Below are positions 12,701 to 27,321 of a stretch of DNA of 64,000 nucleotides, piece by piece. Made by a program: the position numbers and the translations under genes. The notes under the pieces are model-generated. The model did no database searches. It saw only the letters and a program-made list of their open reading frames with translations, and was not told the DNA's origin. The DNA comes from Glandiceps talaboti (Eukaryota > Hemichordata > Enteropneusta > Spengelidae): positions 13,300,001 through 13,364,000 of the forward strand of contig NC_135553.1 in the NCBI RefSeq assembly GCF_964340395.1, written 5' to 3'. Position 1 is the first letter of the stretch. Every line of letters starts with the position of its first letter.

Positions 12701-14644
12701 TTGTTAGTTCAGGGTATTTTCCTTTGGGGCGAGAGGATGTCTACCCATACTAATGTTTTTATAGTAAATTGTATGTGTATCAAAGATACGGTAAAATCAA
12801 TCAAAATACTTAAGCATACGAGTGTAATTATTTTCATTAATGTTAGACTCCCTCCTTTCAAATAACTTACTTGACTTACTCCCAAAATTGTTATGACTTG
12901 TTCATTTCCATGTAAAGCTGTCACGTATACAGGACTACTCTTTATGAAAAGAGGATTTTTGCCCATTTAGCTGTTTATCATGCGACTAGATATAGAAGGC
13001 ATGTTGCGATAGTAACTCTTTTAGAGTTCAGTTTTTTATAGCCTACAGGGAATGTATAAATCATCGCTAAGTGTCTTATTGATTACTCATTGGGAAGCAT
13101 ACCTCTTGATCGTTAACAGATAACAGTATGTCAAACAAGAATGATATCAAGTTCAACATCGTCATTTATCTCTCAGGACGCCTTGATCAGATATACAAAA
13201 CAACGATTGAAACATGAGTTTACATTGCGTATTGATGAACTCACCGGGACATTGCCAACAGTTTGCGGTGCTTCAGGTCATTTGCTACGTTATTATACAT
13301 CTATGCATTGATTTTAAACACCTAAAGTCGTAAACATTAAAGTCTTAAAAATGACATTGTCATTCAAGCCACTAACACTTCTTTATTAATTATTTCGTTT
13401 ACCCTGGGTCTCTGTACTAACGTACATGTTTTGATTGAACAATAAAGGACCAGGCGTATAGGTTGCAAAATATATCGATTGACAAAAATTGTTATAATAA
13501 AGGTTTAGGTATATAATAGTTCTGAATACATCAAGGGTCTTATAGTGTCTATTGTATTCATCTAGTCATGTTTGTCTATGCAATCATTCTTTATTCTGTT
13601 TCCAAAGTTAAGAAGTCTATTAGTATGATGACGTATGCGTTTTAGTCATTAACTCTTGATTGAAAGTCCATCAGTGCAAGTGAGGAATTAAACATGTGGA
13701 GACTTAAGTCGAATCAATTTAGACGCTGATGATGGCGTCTAGCTAGCTAATATATAACATGGTCGCAAACAGCATCTAACGCTCATTTAAGTCATGATTG
13801 TACTGATAACGGAAATCGAAATTCAATGGTGTGAAGTGCGTAATAAAGAGAAGAGATGGTTTAGTCGACATGACTTATAATTGAATCGATAAGGTTATTA
13901 GAAGTAGGGGTATCTGAATCTATAAACAAGATACTGTGCATCCAAGGGTGTAACGTTTGATGATATTCATTCTTAGTCTGAGTTTTGGTTCCCCAAAAAA
14001 GAAAATTAAGCACGATGTGTTAATTACAAAACGTTTCAAAGAAGCTTAAGTATAACCAACATTATCCGTAAAAATGACTAAGAACATGTAATCATGTAAT
14101 CATCAGGAGTTGAACTGGCGGGATACCAGTGCTATTTATTAATCCAAGTAACGAATCCAAGTTTTTAGTTGCATTTAATGAATTAACTAGTCATACAATT
14201 ATAACCTTAAACCGAGATTTGCATGAAGTCGCGATCGTTTTGCATAAAGTCTTTGATTAACATATTATACGATAATGTATATTATGCCAATGTGTATGGA
14301 AAAAGAATGGTTTATCCAAAGTGATAAATCACAAATTTAACGGGGGTATTATTATACAGGAAGGGCAGAAATACAAATAGAATAGATAATAGATTGGCCT
14401 TGTCTGGCTTATTTAACCTTGGCTGGTCAATCTTGAACTTGTTATACATGTATAGATGTATTATTGAAATCACGACGATAGGTGTGATCGTGTGTGAAAT
14501 GAAATCATGATATGGACATTTGGGGATTGAGTTAACTTATTCATTTTTTTGGGATAATGTCAACGCCAGTCATATTTAAATATATACAGTTATATTTAGA
14601 CTGAGTTCTGCTTTCATTAGTAGTGCTATTTAGGCGTCAATTTG

Positions 14645-14650
<6 letters not shown>

Positions 14651-14725
<75 letters not shown>
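14651..14725. repeat. (TA)n microsatellite
   Basis: An uninterrupted TA dinucleotide run of about 75 bp. Confidence 0.97.
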
Positions 14726-14728
<3 letters not shown>

Positions 14729-16755
14729 GCTTTTAATAAGGTGCTCGTTTATATCTAACTCATATTAAAGATACAGTTAATGTATCCTATTTCTAGTAGT
14801 GTGTGCATTATATCAGAATGTTCGCCTGTAGTTACTCCGACAGGTAATAGGTAGCGCGGAAACCAATGTGTATTACGTACGTTAAACGTTTAACCCAAAT
14901 TTTTGGACATGTTACACGGAGACACCTTTTATAAATCCTCCAACAAGAAAATATACTGCAAGAAACAAGTATACATATTGCCTGTACATCAACATCAGCT
15001 CCTTTCACTACTTTCCTTTCAAAAGATCATCTTTTGCTCAATAAGAAAACTCATCAAGTTTTCATGCATAAGATAATGCAATTATGAAAGCGTGTAGTAT
15101 ACAATTGAATTTGTCAGACATTTGTAAACAGTGTGTGACTACCGACTTATTGCTCTACATACTCCAATTAACACAATTGTTACGAAGTGTTCTTGTCATT
15201 CTATTACCACAAAGCAAATAAGTATTAATCTGTCTGAAACAATTTTAATTACCATTTTTCAAAAAAGGTCTCAAGGACAGTTCAACCTTTGTATATTGCA
15301 GATAATATGTGCGTGACTATCAATATGATAAATTATCTTATTAAGTTTTATCGTCACGGGAGATATTATTCATATTGTGTAGTAGCTGTGGTCACATTCT
15401 ATTAGTTCGGGCATATATAGTCACTATTAGTTCGGGTACTATATATAGTCATATATATTTATCTTTATTTCTAGTTGGGCTTACATTCAGGTAGATCCAT
15501 GTGTTAATTTATGGTCAGTTTAAGGAGATTGTACCTAGGGACCAATTTATTTGAAAATCAAAGTTCTCCACACATCTCCAAACTTTGCGCCATCAAGGCC
15601 TCTTCCTGGTCACATGGAAATTTTGCAAGAAATGTGAGTTGTTCACTATTTTAAGGGAATCGATAACCATTTATTTTCTATACAATGTACAATGGCTATA
15701 GTTATTTTAATGCCGTTTTGACCTCATTTCGAAAACACTTTGCCTTGTGATGATCCCTGTTTGTTTTTCTTGACGTCAACTGAGTTTATTTTAATATAGC
15801 AACATCGATAGAGTTATAACAGCAAAGAAAATAAAGACTTACTTTCGAGACGAGTACTATATCAAAGCCCTTGGTATACTTAAGATAGCAGCTGAGCCTG
15901 TGAACACAAATCTGAATCTGGCTTGACATGACCATGCAATGCAATGATGAATAGTTCAGTCAAACAATTCGTTGTTCAAATATTTAGACAAATTCAAGTA
16001 ACCATGAATATTTTTCACACATACTTCACTTCGAAAATTACCTGTCAATTCCACGTCCTATTTAACAATAAGTTTACAATTTGTGACAAGGTTTGTGACT
16101 GTTATTCAGCGAATTTGACCTGTAACATTTAGGTTGTAACAGACATATGGGACACACTGTCATGGTGAAGTGGGAAGTAGTGATCGGTTGGGAATGGCTT
16201 TGTGAATACAAGCTCAAAACTCGAGTCGAACATGTCGCTCAACTATATTAAACGTAAAAGCATCAAAATGGCAGATGGTAGTATTCATCCACAATGACTG
16301 ATTTAAAATAGCAGCACGCATCTAATGAAAAGATATAGATTTCGTCAGTGTTAAAAAAAAACATATTTGCATTCAACGTTGTCAATATTTGACACAGCTG
16401 AAATTGAAATCGTCTTGCGATTTAATGATCAAACCACATCTAGCCACATACTATATAAACAATAAGTGTGGTAAGTAACGTTCATACAAGTTATTTAAAC
16501 AGTGTCAATAAACCTGGATTAATATGGTCGGAAAATGGTTGACACTAAAGAATGATTTGAGACACTCATACATACCCTAGTCGTATGCAGGGTAATGCAG
16601 TTGCACACAATTTACGTGTTCAGCTGTTTGCATTGCATGCACAGAGTTTATAGCATGCATGTATAGTTCTGCCCTCTCACTGTGCAAGTAGTCACACTAA
16701 TTGCACGTAGGAAATGATTCTTCATCCAAATTAGGTGGTACTCTGTCGTGATAGC

Positions 16756-16826
16756 AGTCCTGCTTGCATAAGGAGTAAGTCGTCCTTTCCTTGAGGGAAA
16801 CGCGTGCACCGTCTGCAAGCAGGACT
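16756..16826. repeat. 13-bp inverted repeat
   Basis: AGTCCTGCTTGCA at 16756-16768 is the exact reverse complement of TGCAAGCAGGACT at 16814-16826, with 45 bp between them. It could form a hairpin. It sits inside a minus-strand frame that has a weak cysteine pattern. Confidence 0.6.
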
Positions 16827-17984
16827 ACCGTGATAGAGACTCTTCAGAATCGCAATATCACAATTTACGACCTGTTCTCTCGGTCGCGGTCCAATGAATG
16901 TTTCGCAGAGATATTTGTCTGTAAGACATGATTGTGATAACGTTATGGCAAAAACCTTCATCGTTCTCACACTTTGTACTTACAGGTACCCAGGGTTGGA
17001 ATATTTGTCCGTATCTGCTAAGGTCTAAAAAAAAATTGTATGGTTCCAACAACCCGACCTCACCTAGTTTTTCATGCCAACCATAAACTTTTTTTTTTAC
17101 ATATTCGAGAAAAAAAAAGATAACATCGCGAATATTGTGAAGACTCGCGAGAAACTTACATCAAAAAAACAATAGCAAATTCTTCTTCGAATCTGAAATG
17201 ACTGTACATCTAGCCTGGTGAGAAGAAACCAAAAAAAACAGAGACCATATGGAAAACAACGAAAAACATTACCTGAACTAGAGACTCACATATGAAAAAA
17301 AAAACATTTAAAAAAAATAAAAATAACAAATCGACCCTTCCCCCACCTATTATAAAATTGAATGTAACCGGAACCACACAATCGAGATCATCATACGAGC
17401 TGAAGCCATTTGTGTAAAAAAAAAAAGTCGACGTTTTCCTCTGTTAAGCACTTGTACTAGGAAAAGAGCCGTGATAAATAGAACTTGCGAGTGTTCTTGT
17501 ATGTTTTGTATATATAATAATAACATGCAACAACGTAGAGAGTGGGTTAGTTCCCTAAGTTTGGTGCCCACAGGGTGGTGGCAGTCCCAGACGAAAGGGA
17601 TACACGTACTTGTTGTCTCGGTCCATGGAATCGTAAAAAGGGGGTACTTTTTCAGATTACCCTCAGATGCCCCTTTTCTACTCTCTCTCGGAAGAAATAA
17701 CCCCGACGAAGGCCTAGGGTGGAAGGTCCCGTAATCCAGGACCGTGTGCAGTGTAGGGATTAAGCGTCCTTGAAGGAAAAACCTCCCGGATTTCGGAAAG
17801 AAGGGAGTTTTTGCAGTGATATTCCTGGAAAAGGGGTACATATGAAATTTCGCTAACATCCATGATCCAGGGACTGCCTTCTCCAGGGCGCCAGAGAGTC
17901 AGAATTGTACGGGGTGTTGGTCACCGAAAATATCCGTCATAAAGACTGCCTGTACTGTCAATCTATGTTGGCGGCCCTTTGATG

Positions 17985-18321
17985 CGTTCTCTTTTAGAGT
18001 AATTATAAATTCCCAAATGCTATGCTCTTATGACCAGGATTCAGTGTGTTTCGAATACCTCAATTCTGGTCATAAGCTTAGCATTTGGGTGTTTTTTGCA
18101 ACAATTTAATCTAAAATAGAAGACATCAAGGATTGCGTCAACCACAATCGATACAGACGTAAGTTGGTGTGGTTTCGCCTGGACTGTTTGTTTTGTCACC
18201 TCTAACTGACGCATCTTTTGATGTGTCGTGTTTTAGAGTAAGTTGTTGCACAAAACTTCAAATGCTAAGCTCTTATGACTAGGATTGTGTGTGTCTCAAA
18301 CACCCAAATGCTAAGCTTTTA
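17985..18321. repeat. fold-back repeat with 240-bp partial tandem duplication
   Basis: An imperfect palindrome has arms at 18012-18041 and 18062-18089 (CCCAAATGCTAAGC and TATGACCAG-type blocks), an 18 to 20-nt loop and only a few mismatches. The left-arm motif, preceded by TTTTAGAGTAA, recurs about 240 bp further on at 18225-18300, and a third copy of the arm follows at 18302-18321. A related fragment (GTCTCAAACACC, then AAATGCTA) occurs near 49072. This is consistent with the end of a MITE-like or fold-back element. Confidence 0.6.
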
Positions 18322-20488
18322 TGACAGTATGGCGTCACCACCACCTTCAATAATCAAACATAGTCAAGGAAATGCCCCATCAATCAACGAAACGGGGAAT
18401 ATAGAAGTATTTGAAATATGTCACTCACGTTCATTGTCTGAATTTTATCATGATGCTTAAACAGCACGGTTGTACTTAATAGCATTTGCGGGATATCTTG
18501 CATCATCAACTCATCCATCAAAATGTTTCCTCATTATACAACTGTTGTCAAGTGATATCTCCAACAACAAAAAATTCATCAGGAATCTGGAATGACTTGA
18601 TAACCTATAATACAAATGTATGTCACATGGCCCTTTCTATCATATGTGGCCCCTTCTTACTGAAGCCTTTGCGGTGTCTGAATTGAGATGAATTCAGTGC
18701 CATTAAAAGACACATCTATCAAACGTCTTTGTCACTATGACCTAGCCGAAATATCCCTACAGGGAATGCTTTAACGCCCCCTGTATGTCCCTAAGTATGC
18801 GTTGTTAAATACTTCATGATTCAGTCCATCATCAATAGTTAGAGTGAATACGAGACAGGTCGGGTAGACACCATATTTTTGCTAGTATCATTCACGTCTA
18901 CTTTACATACCACTACTCATGCTAGTAATGATACTACTGTCGAGTAGATCATGGGGTTGTAATCAATTTATTTCATACTGCAATGTCAGTACTACTAAAG
19001 TTGCTTGCATGTAATTTTAATATTCCCTAGTTAAGCGCCCTGAATTTTGTTCGTATATCAGGAACCTCACATGTGTTACTTATATGATTGATAACGAAGG
19101 GAAGCAAACACACAAGATTCTATTTTTCAAGATCATTTCAGCCGGATTAAGAGCGTCATGTTTGTTCACAAAACGATGAATCGCGGCGCGATATGTAAGT
19201 TCTTTAAAATACCCACTCCAAGCGCTGACAACCACGTTGTTTATGCCTACTTACATGGGTAAAAAGAATTGCATTCATCATGATTGCTACTCAGAAGAAA
19301 GGTTTTGTTTGTCATGGGTATCGTTAGCATTGGTTCGGTTTTTGAGCGTGTGACCCGGAGACGCGGATACTTGATTGCTTCGTCAGGGACCGCGTTTTCA
19401 GACACGAGCAATACAAATATATATTGGTAAAACTATTATGTGTATAACACTTTTATTGAACGTAATACCCAAACCTTACACTCGTCAATATTTATCTGTG
19501 ATTATAATTTGTACAGCGAGGTCCAATTTGTACAAAGTTCATATTTTTATGTTTTATTACAGAATATTTAGATAATTTAGAACAATCTGTTAAACGTGAC
19601 GTTTTTAAGGAAAATTTCCTATTTGATAAGTTTTATTTAATTTCTTCATCGAATACAAAATATTTAATGCAAAGACAATTTAATATGAAACAACTTATTT
19701 GCCATTTGTTCTCTAAAATGTTAAAATAGACGAAAGTATATCATTTGCGTTATTTTTCCCTCAGAAAATATACAATTTATAGTAAAGATCCATCAGAGGG
19801 TGTTTATATTATAAATAAGTACTAACCTATTTTTTAGCGAAAAAAATAGTGATCATTTAACTCCGAAAGAAGATGGAAATTATTAAAACTGTGAAAGTCT
19901 AAAGGTATATTATTGAAACGTCAGTGAAGTGTGTCTGTTGCATAATTAGATTTTGGAAATTAATTATCATGTATTTACAAATGAGGTTTTTTAAAAAAGA
20001 AATTATAATTACCAAGATCCAGAAATAATTGCTTTTAATGTAACCATAAATGACAGGTTTATAAATCAGTTTGACATAAATGGAAATGATATTGATGAGT
20101 TATGCGTTTTATGATTATTCTTTTGACATCTTGGATTTTTTCCCTTAGAATAAAACGATACTAAAGATTGAAAAATATAATTTTCAACATAAAGTTTCAT
20201 AAATTATTGAGGTAAAATTGAAAATAAAAACGTTCAGATAAAACAAATAATCAAAAAAAAGAAAAGAAATGTACATGAAGGTATAGAGAGTTACAGACCC
20301 ACAGGATAAATGCAATATTTGTAATAAAAACCCAGAGAATCCGATTGCTATAGTAGTCGTCGTGGAAAACAAACGCTCGCATAAGAATTCAAATTCTTGT
20401 GAAATGATAATGCGATTCTCGTTGTAAGCGCTCCATCCGCACCTATAAACAATACCTCGTCTATTTGAATGTTTAGTTTGTCTGAAAC

Positions 20489-21593
<1,105 letters not shown>

Positions 21594-21671
<78 letters not shown>
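21594..21671. repeat. (TA)n microsatellite
   Basis: About 78 bp of uninterrupted TA dinucleotide. Confidence 0.97.
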
Positions 21672-21675
<4 letters not shown>

Positions 21676-21830
21676 AGTCACGGGTTAAATGTTACATCTT
21701 TTAGCATTGTCAATTAAATAAATGAAATGAAAGAACGCATATTTGGAAAGAATTCGCAAGCTATCTTGTACAATCTATGAATAATTCTTTATATTCTCTC
21801 TTTTACTCTAATTATAAACGCTGTAGCATA

Positions 21831-21917
21831 CACACAGAGAGGGAAACGAGGGATGTGTGTGAGAGAGATAGAGACGGACAGACACACAGACAGGCAGACA
21901 CACACACAGCCATACAC

Positions 21918-21956
<39 letters not shown>

Positions 21957-22005
21957 CACATACACACACACATACATACATACACACACACAGAGAGAGA
22001 CATAC
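21831..22005. repeat. compound (CA)n / (GA)n / (GACA)n microsatellite
   Basis: Interleaved CA, GA, GACA and CATA tracts, with a clean (GACA)n run at about 21920-21955. Frames with SVCL or TDRQ periodicity are artefacts. Confidence 0.95.
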
Positions 22006-23085
22006 AGCGGGGATATCACTTGTCAAGTTTCAATTACATTGGCTGCGAACTGTGAATAACGTACAGTCAAGATTGCCATCTCACTTCCAAAAGAAACTTC
22101 GGCTCATTTACCTACAAGCGATCAACCGAAGCTGAAAACATACATTTTGTATATCACTCCAATTTAAAAGAAATTGCCGTGCCATTTCTTCAAAGACCAA
22201 ATGTACATAATTTAGTAGCTGACGTATTTCGCTCAGGGAAAATGAAATGCAATACTTTTTCATCAGCGTGATACAAGTAAAATTGTCGTAAAACGTCTCG
22301 ATATTGCATGCATGTTGTGATCAAAGAACGAGTTTGTTAATTCCAGATGTGACAGTTTTCCAAATTACAGTAAACCATTAAACAGCAGTTGGGTCCGATT
22401 CTGAATATTGACATTCGTCAAACTTTGTCACAACGCTCATGTGTCTACGCGTGACTTTGAAAGAGGATGGGATGAGGATTGTTATCTAGCATTATTAAGC
22501 CTATACTAGTAATCAAACTTGACTATTAGTTTGTTGATCACACAACCAACAATATATTAACTGAAAATCTTTAAAATCCCTATTAGATATTGTTCATGTT
22601 ATTTATAGGTCTATTTACCTATACGCTGTACAGTAACAGGTTGAAATTGTCATTGCACTTTCCTTGCTGATGTTTTGGTGCTAAGCTGATTGGCGTTATT
22701 GTACCATATCATATGATTGTACGGCTACACACATATGTCTACCCACAGGTGATTCAATACTGTTCAGAGTGTATCTAAGTCGTAATATCTGGTAACAAAA
22801 CAGTTTCAAAAGATTGCAGTTAGTGCAGGACATGGGATGTTCATTTCCAAGTGAAATAAAGTGTTTTGATACTATTACGAACTACAATAAAATAATTGGA
22901 AACGAGTTACTGCACATAACTGGAAACAGATCGTTGACATCTGACAGAAAAACAATCTAACGAGTATTGTCATGTTTTATCATCTAGTTCGACAAATGTA
23001 TATTTCACCGTCTGGCACTACAAAGTGTGAATACATTTCAATCATTTTAAGGGTGTGTGTCACCTTAAGGTAGCTAACGAAACTT
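22006..23085. other. non-coding interval
   Basis: No exon recognised. A short segment at about 22790-22835 (TAACAAAACAGTTT, then TTGCAGTTAGTGCAGG) resembles the right terminal repeat of the element at 34626-35157. Confidence 0.4.
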
Positions 23086-23089
23086 AAAA

Positions 23090-23128
<39 letters not shown>

Positions 23129-23130
23129 AT
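23086..23130. repeat. (AAAT)n microsatellite
   Basis: About 11 copies of the AAAT tetranucleotide immediately after CACCTTAAGGTAGCT. Confidence 0.95.
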
Positions 23131-23750
23131 ATGATAACCTTTCGGATGTACATGTCTTTCGTGACCAAGAATGTTATAGTTTGTCATCTACAAAATCACT
23201 GCAGACTCAAACTCTCTGGCCATTCCCATGTTGTTCCATTTTGAAGTCACTCATTCAGGATTATGAATGTGCATTTAGTGCACTATCTTTCTGTCAATGG
23301 GTGACGTCTTGCAAATCCCATGTGCCTTTTTGCAAGATTTTTAAATTCAATTATGATACATACTCTGTATTCAGCAGTTCAGCTTCAGAGACAAAAAAAA
23401 ACCTATAGGCAGATTCTTATTTTATATTCAGTGACCAAATATCTGTAATGTAGAGATGGCTAGATTAAAATCATCAGGCCTAATCCTTGCGTCTATTTTA
23501 TTACAAGTGTTTCATTAATGAAGGATTTGCACATATAAGAATTGAAATAAAGATAACATTCCTATCAAAGTAACAAGGTATCTGGTATGCTTATCAATTG
23601 ATATGCAATACGTAACTAAATGTGTGTGTATATATATATATATATATATTGTTACAATGCCATAGTTCCCTCTAAACTGTGACTATCCCTAAGTGTAAAC
23701 AAATATAACTGAATAATGGGTGTATTAATTCAAATTCAGTGTTTGCTTGC
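23131..23750. other. non-coding interval with short (TG)n(TA)n
   Basis: A small TG/TA dinucleotide tract lies at 23621-23649. Otherwise I see nothing recognisable. Confidence 0.45.
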
Positions 23751-24006
<256 letters not shown>

Positions 24007-24084
24007 TAGTTAGCTAGCTATATATCACACGTATACACAGCATACATCATATCATGCATATTATTTCTCATCCTGTCATATACA

Positions 24085-24089
<5 letters not shown>

Positions 24090-24167
<78 letters not shown>
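24090..24167. repeat. (TA)n microsatellite
   Basis: About 78 bp of TA dinucleotide, only about 85 bp from the preceding compound array. Confidence 0.97.
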
Positions 24168-24171
<4 letters not shown>

Positions 24172-26771
24172 GTAACATTGAAAGAGAAAACATAAAACAA
24201 AACAAAAGTGACAACAGAGCTGAATTTGTATCTTTAGATCCTCAGTTCTCTTACAACATCTACTTTAAATGCAATGTCACTCTGACAATGTTGAAGAGTA
24301 GTAGCACGGAGTGGAATTTCGCTAAATCACTGGAGCGTAGTCATCGGATTACGTATTCTTACACGGCCTTGGCGATGCGCCCATCTTTGAAAATAACTCC
24401 ATAAAATAATATTACGCTCAGGGGAAACTTTTTTCAAGAACGCTAAAAAAAACCAGGTGTGTTTTAGATGCAATATATCTGCCTAGAGAATTTACACGTT
24501 CGTGTTTTGCAAGGTTACTCAAAAGACAGAAATAAACGAGAAGGTAATCCTTGCGCAGAAGGCGATGTTATGGTTGTAAACATACTAATACAAAATAGGA
24601 TACCTTGTAAAGTAAATAACAAGGTCTTGTTAAAACGGGCTTAAAGTCACGCATACTCATTGAATAACAATTTTGACATGTTTCTACCGCGCGTATAACC
24701 AAACCGGTTGTGCCTTATCTCTTTAATTCAACACACGGACTTTCTTGATATTTCATTTCATTTCAATAAACTGTTCAAAGACGGAATGTTCATATTGACA
24801 TCAACACAGAGAAACTGAAGAAAATGTAATGGTTAATCATTGGGACCGACGTGATGCTGATTGACTAAGACGGGTCTTTAACTTTACTCAATATTAAACA
24901 CCATTATATATATACTAACGACGATGTAATTGTACGCTAGATGCATAAAAATGTATGTCTTCTTCCCTGGGGTATTTTTTTTATAGTGACACTAATATGA
25001 CATACTAATATGACATATATGTGCATGTATTACTCACTCATATATACTTGCTACATCTCTTATTAATATCTGCAAAAAAAAACCACAAGTGTATTTCAAA
25101 TGGGCAGGATGCAGTTTTTCTTTGTTATTTTTTTCTAAAAAAAGCAACGACTATAGTAACTTAAGATTAGTAGGACTATTTGAGCGCATTAATACTCATC
25201 CTGTGTGCAGTTAACTATAATTAAAACTCTGAATATTGTAATTAATGCATACTAATCAATTAAAACCGATTTGCTAAATCCCTTGGAGCGTACAGCTGAT
25301 ACTGCGGCACGGTTGAAGCAGATTAAAAGCGATGCACGACGATTCGGTTATTTTAAGAAATGTATTATTTAATTGGAGGTTTTATTATAATTCAAGGAAA
25401 CCTACATCGTTATTGTTTAATTTTCCCTGCTATTATTCCACAATTCTACAATAGTACAATAACTATTGTGGCGATTTGTAAATATTCAATGTTATCAATG
25501 TTGGTTGAGAGGTTCATATTCCATTTCTTTTTTAACCTCGGGAATATGCAGTCGTTCGTCCCAGTGCTTTTGAATAAATAAGCGACCGTTGTCAATCATA
25601 TTAGCATACTATTCTCTAGATAAAGCTACAGTAATCAAATATTAAACATAGCACGCAACTTTGGTACTAGAGCAATTGAGAATTAGAAACCGTATACTGG
25701 TTTTGAATATACAATAGACTTAGTAATTAGAAGAAGAGGTCTTTTGAATTCATTATTGAAGTAAGCGATATATAATTATATCGAAAAACGAACAGGCAAG
25801 ATTAAATATTATGTCTCCAGAAATAAAAAAATATTGTGATGTAACTTTCAAAATAACACTTGATATTGAAAAAAACCCACCTATGTCACGACAGCATGGG
25901 ATAGGCTTACACACCTGCCATGCAATGTCCCCCTGTGATGATCAGCAAAGATCAGCAAACATTTAAAAATTGCTACGTAACGTCTACCAAATGCTTATTC
26001 CAAAATGAAAAACTTAGATGTACAAACCCGATAATAATAAAGATTACCAACCTTGTCTACCTACAAGAAGAGAACTCTCAGTTACTTGGGAGTCTAAATA
26101 TATATGTATATATATATATATGCTGTACTCACCCCGAGTGTAATCATTTACCTACTTATCACTGGTCGAACTCGTCCTGAAACAAAGCTGGAGAGGCAAA
26201 TCTCGTGAATGACGAGATCACACGCTGTCGTTTTTATAATGATTACTGATAGGCTATCACTTCTGAATGACGTGTTCTGTATTACTACACCCATCCATGC
26301 ATGTCGACTACGAGGAAACAAAAAACACGAGATTGTAACACTGCAGTAAGTGAGCTCACCTAAAAGGTTACGGTGAACATAGTCTTCTACTTACCTCCTC
26401 ATATCTTTCAAGAATAATATTTTGTTTCCCAATAACAATAGTTAATTGCAGGCGTAAATATTCTTAAAATTAGCTACCTTTCGTTTTCTACGTCCATACC
26501 GATAAACTTAAATTAACGAATCGTCCGGATTTCGTATTCAGATGAGTATATTGGCTCGCTGTACGGATGTGTATATGTGAATTGTTAATGAATTCGAAGG
26601 TAATACATTACTCATTGGAATCATACCGTGTGTAGCACGTACTTTTACTGTGCCATAAATAGAATCTGCCATTTATTTTCTCTTATGATTGAATGGCTAT
26701 CTATGTAGTAAAACTGATAAGTAAACTAAATGTACGGGTAAATGTGTTGTTTACTTTAATGACGAAAGATA
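24168..26771. other. 2.6-kb non-coding interval
   Basis: AT-rich. A short hairpin (ATCTCGT and ACGAGAT around 26201-26219) is the only structure I notice. No exon is supported. Confidence 0.45.
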
Positions 26772-26840
26772 ATGGTGGTGCTGGATGTGGTTGTAGTGAT
26801 GGTCGTGATGATGGTGGTGGTGGTGGTGGTGGTGGTGGTA
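26772..26840. repeat. imperfect (GGT)n trinucleotide repeat
   Basis: Degenerate GGT/GAT units resolve into a clean (GGT)n run at about 26811-26839, which gives a poly-Gly stretch in one frame. A 111-codon frame crosses it, but the flanks look random. Confidence 0.9.
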
Positions 26841-27150
26841 CGCAAAGCCAAACCCGGAAAAAAGATAACCTTCTTCGTCAGAATGAGCATGAAAAGGCTG
26901 TTCTCATTTTGATACAACAAGTTCTCGTTAATTATTTACAATTTTCTTTTAAAGATTCATCAAACATCTACAAAATGTGTCTCGTTAAGGGTGGAATGAA
27001 AACAGCGAATAATTTGACACGGATCTAGAGAGATTGTTGTCTTCAGAATTCGAAGTAATCAGTTTGTTATTGTTAATGAACGTAATATCTTAATAATTAT
27101 TAACACAGAACATCAATGACTAAACAGATTCACCAGTCCATTCTGCCCCC
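26841..27150. other. non-coding interval
   Basis: I see nothing recognisable in this stretch. Confidence 0.4.

Positions 27151-27321
<171 letters not shown>

Larger units (their letters stand above)
6461..14650. other. 8.2-kb gene-free interval
   Basis: AT-rich, with no supported exon on either strand. It holds an old dispersed-repeat copy around 8235-8790, a 22-bp minisatellite at 9676-9790 and a short TTTTGAA duplication near 10520-10560. The remainder looks like ordinary intergenic or intronic DNA. Confidence 0.5.

Noticed and set aside
17350-17859. 169-codon minus-strand frame
   Set aside because: Starts without a convincing context, has no recognisable domain, and a plus-strand frame is open over the same stretch, which suggests composition rather than coding.
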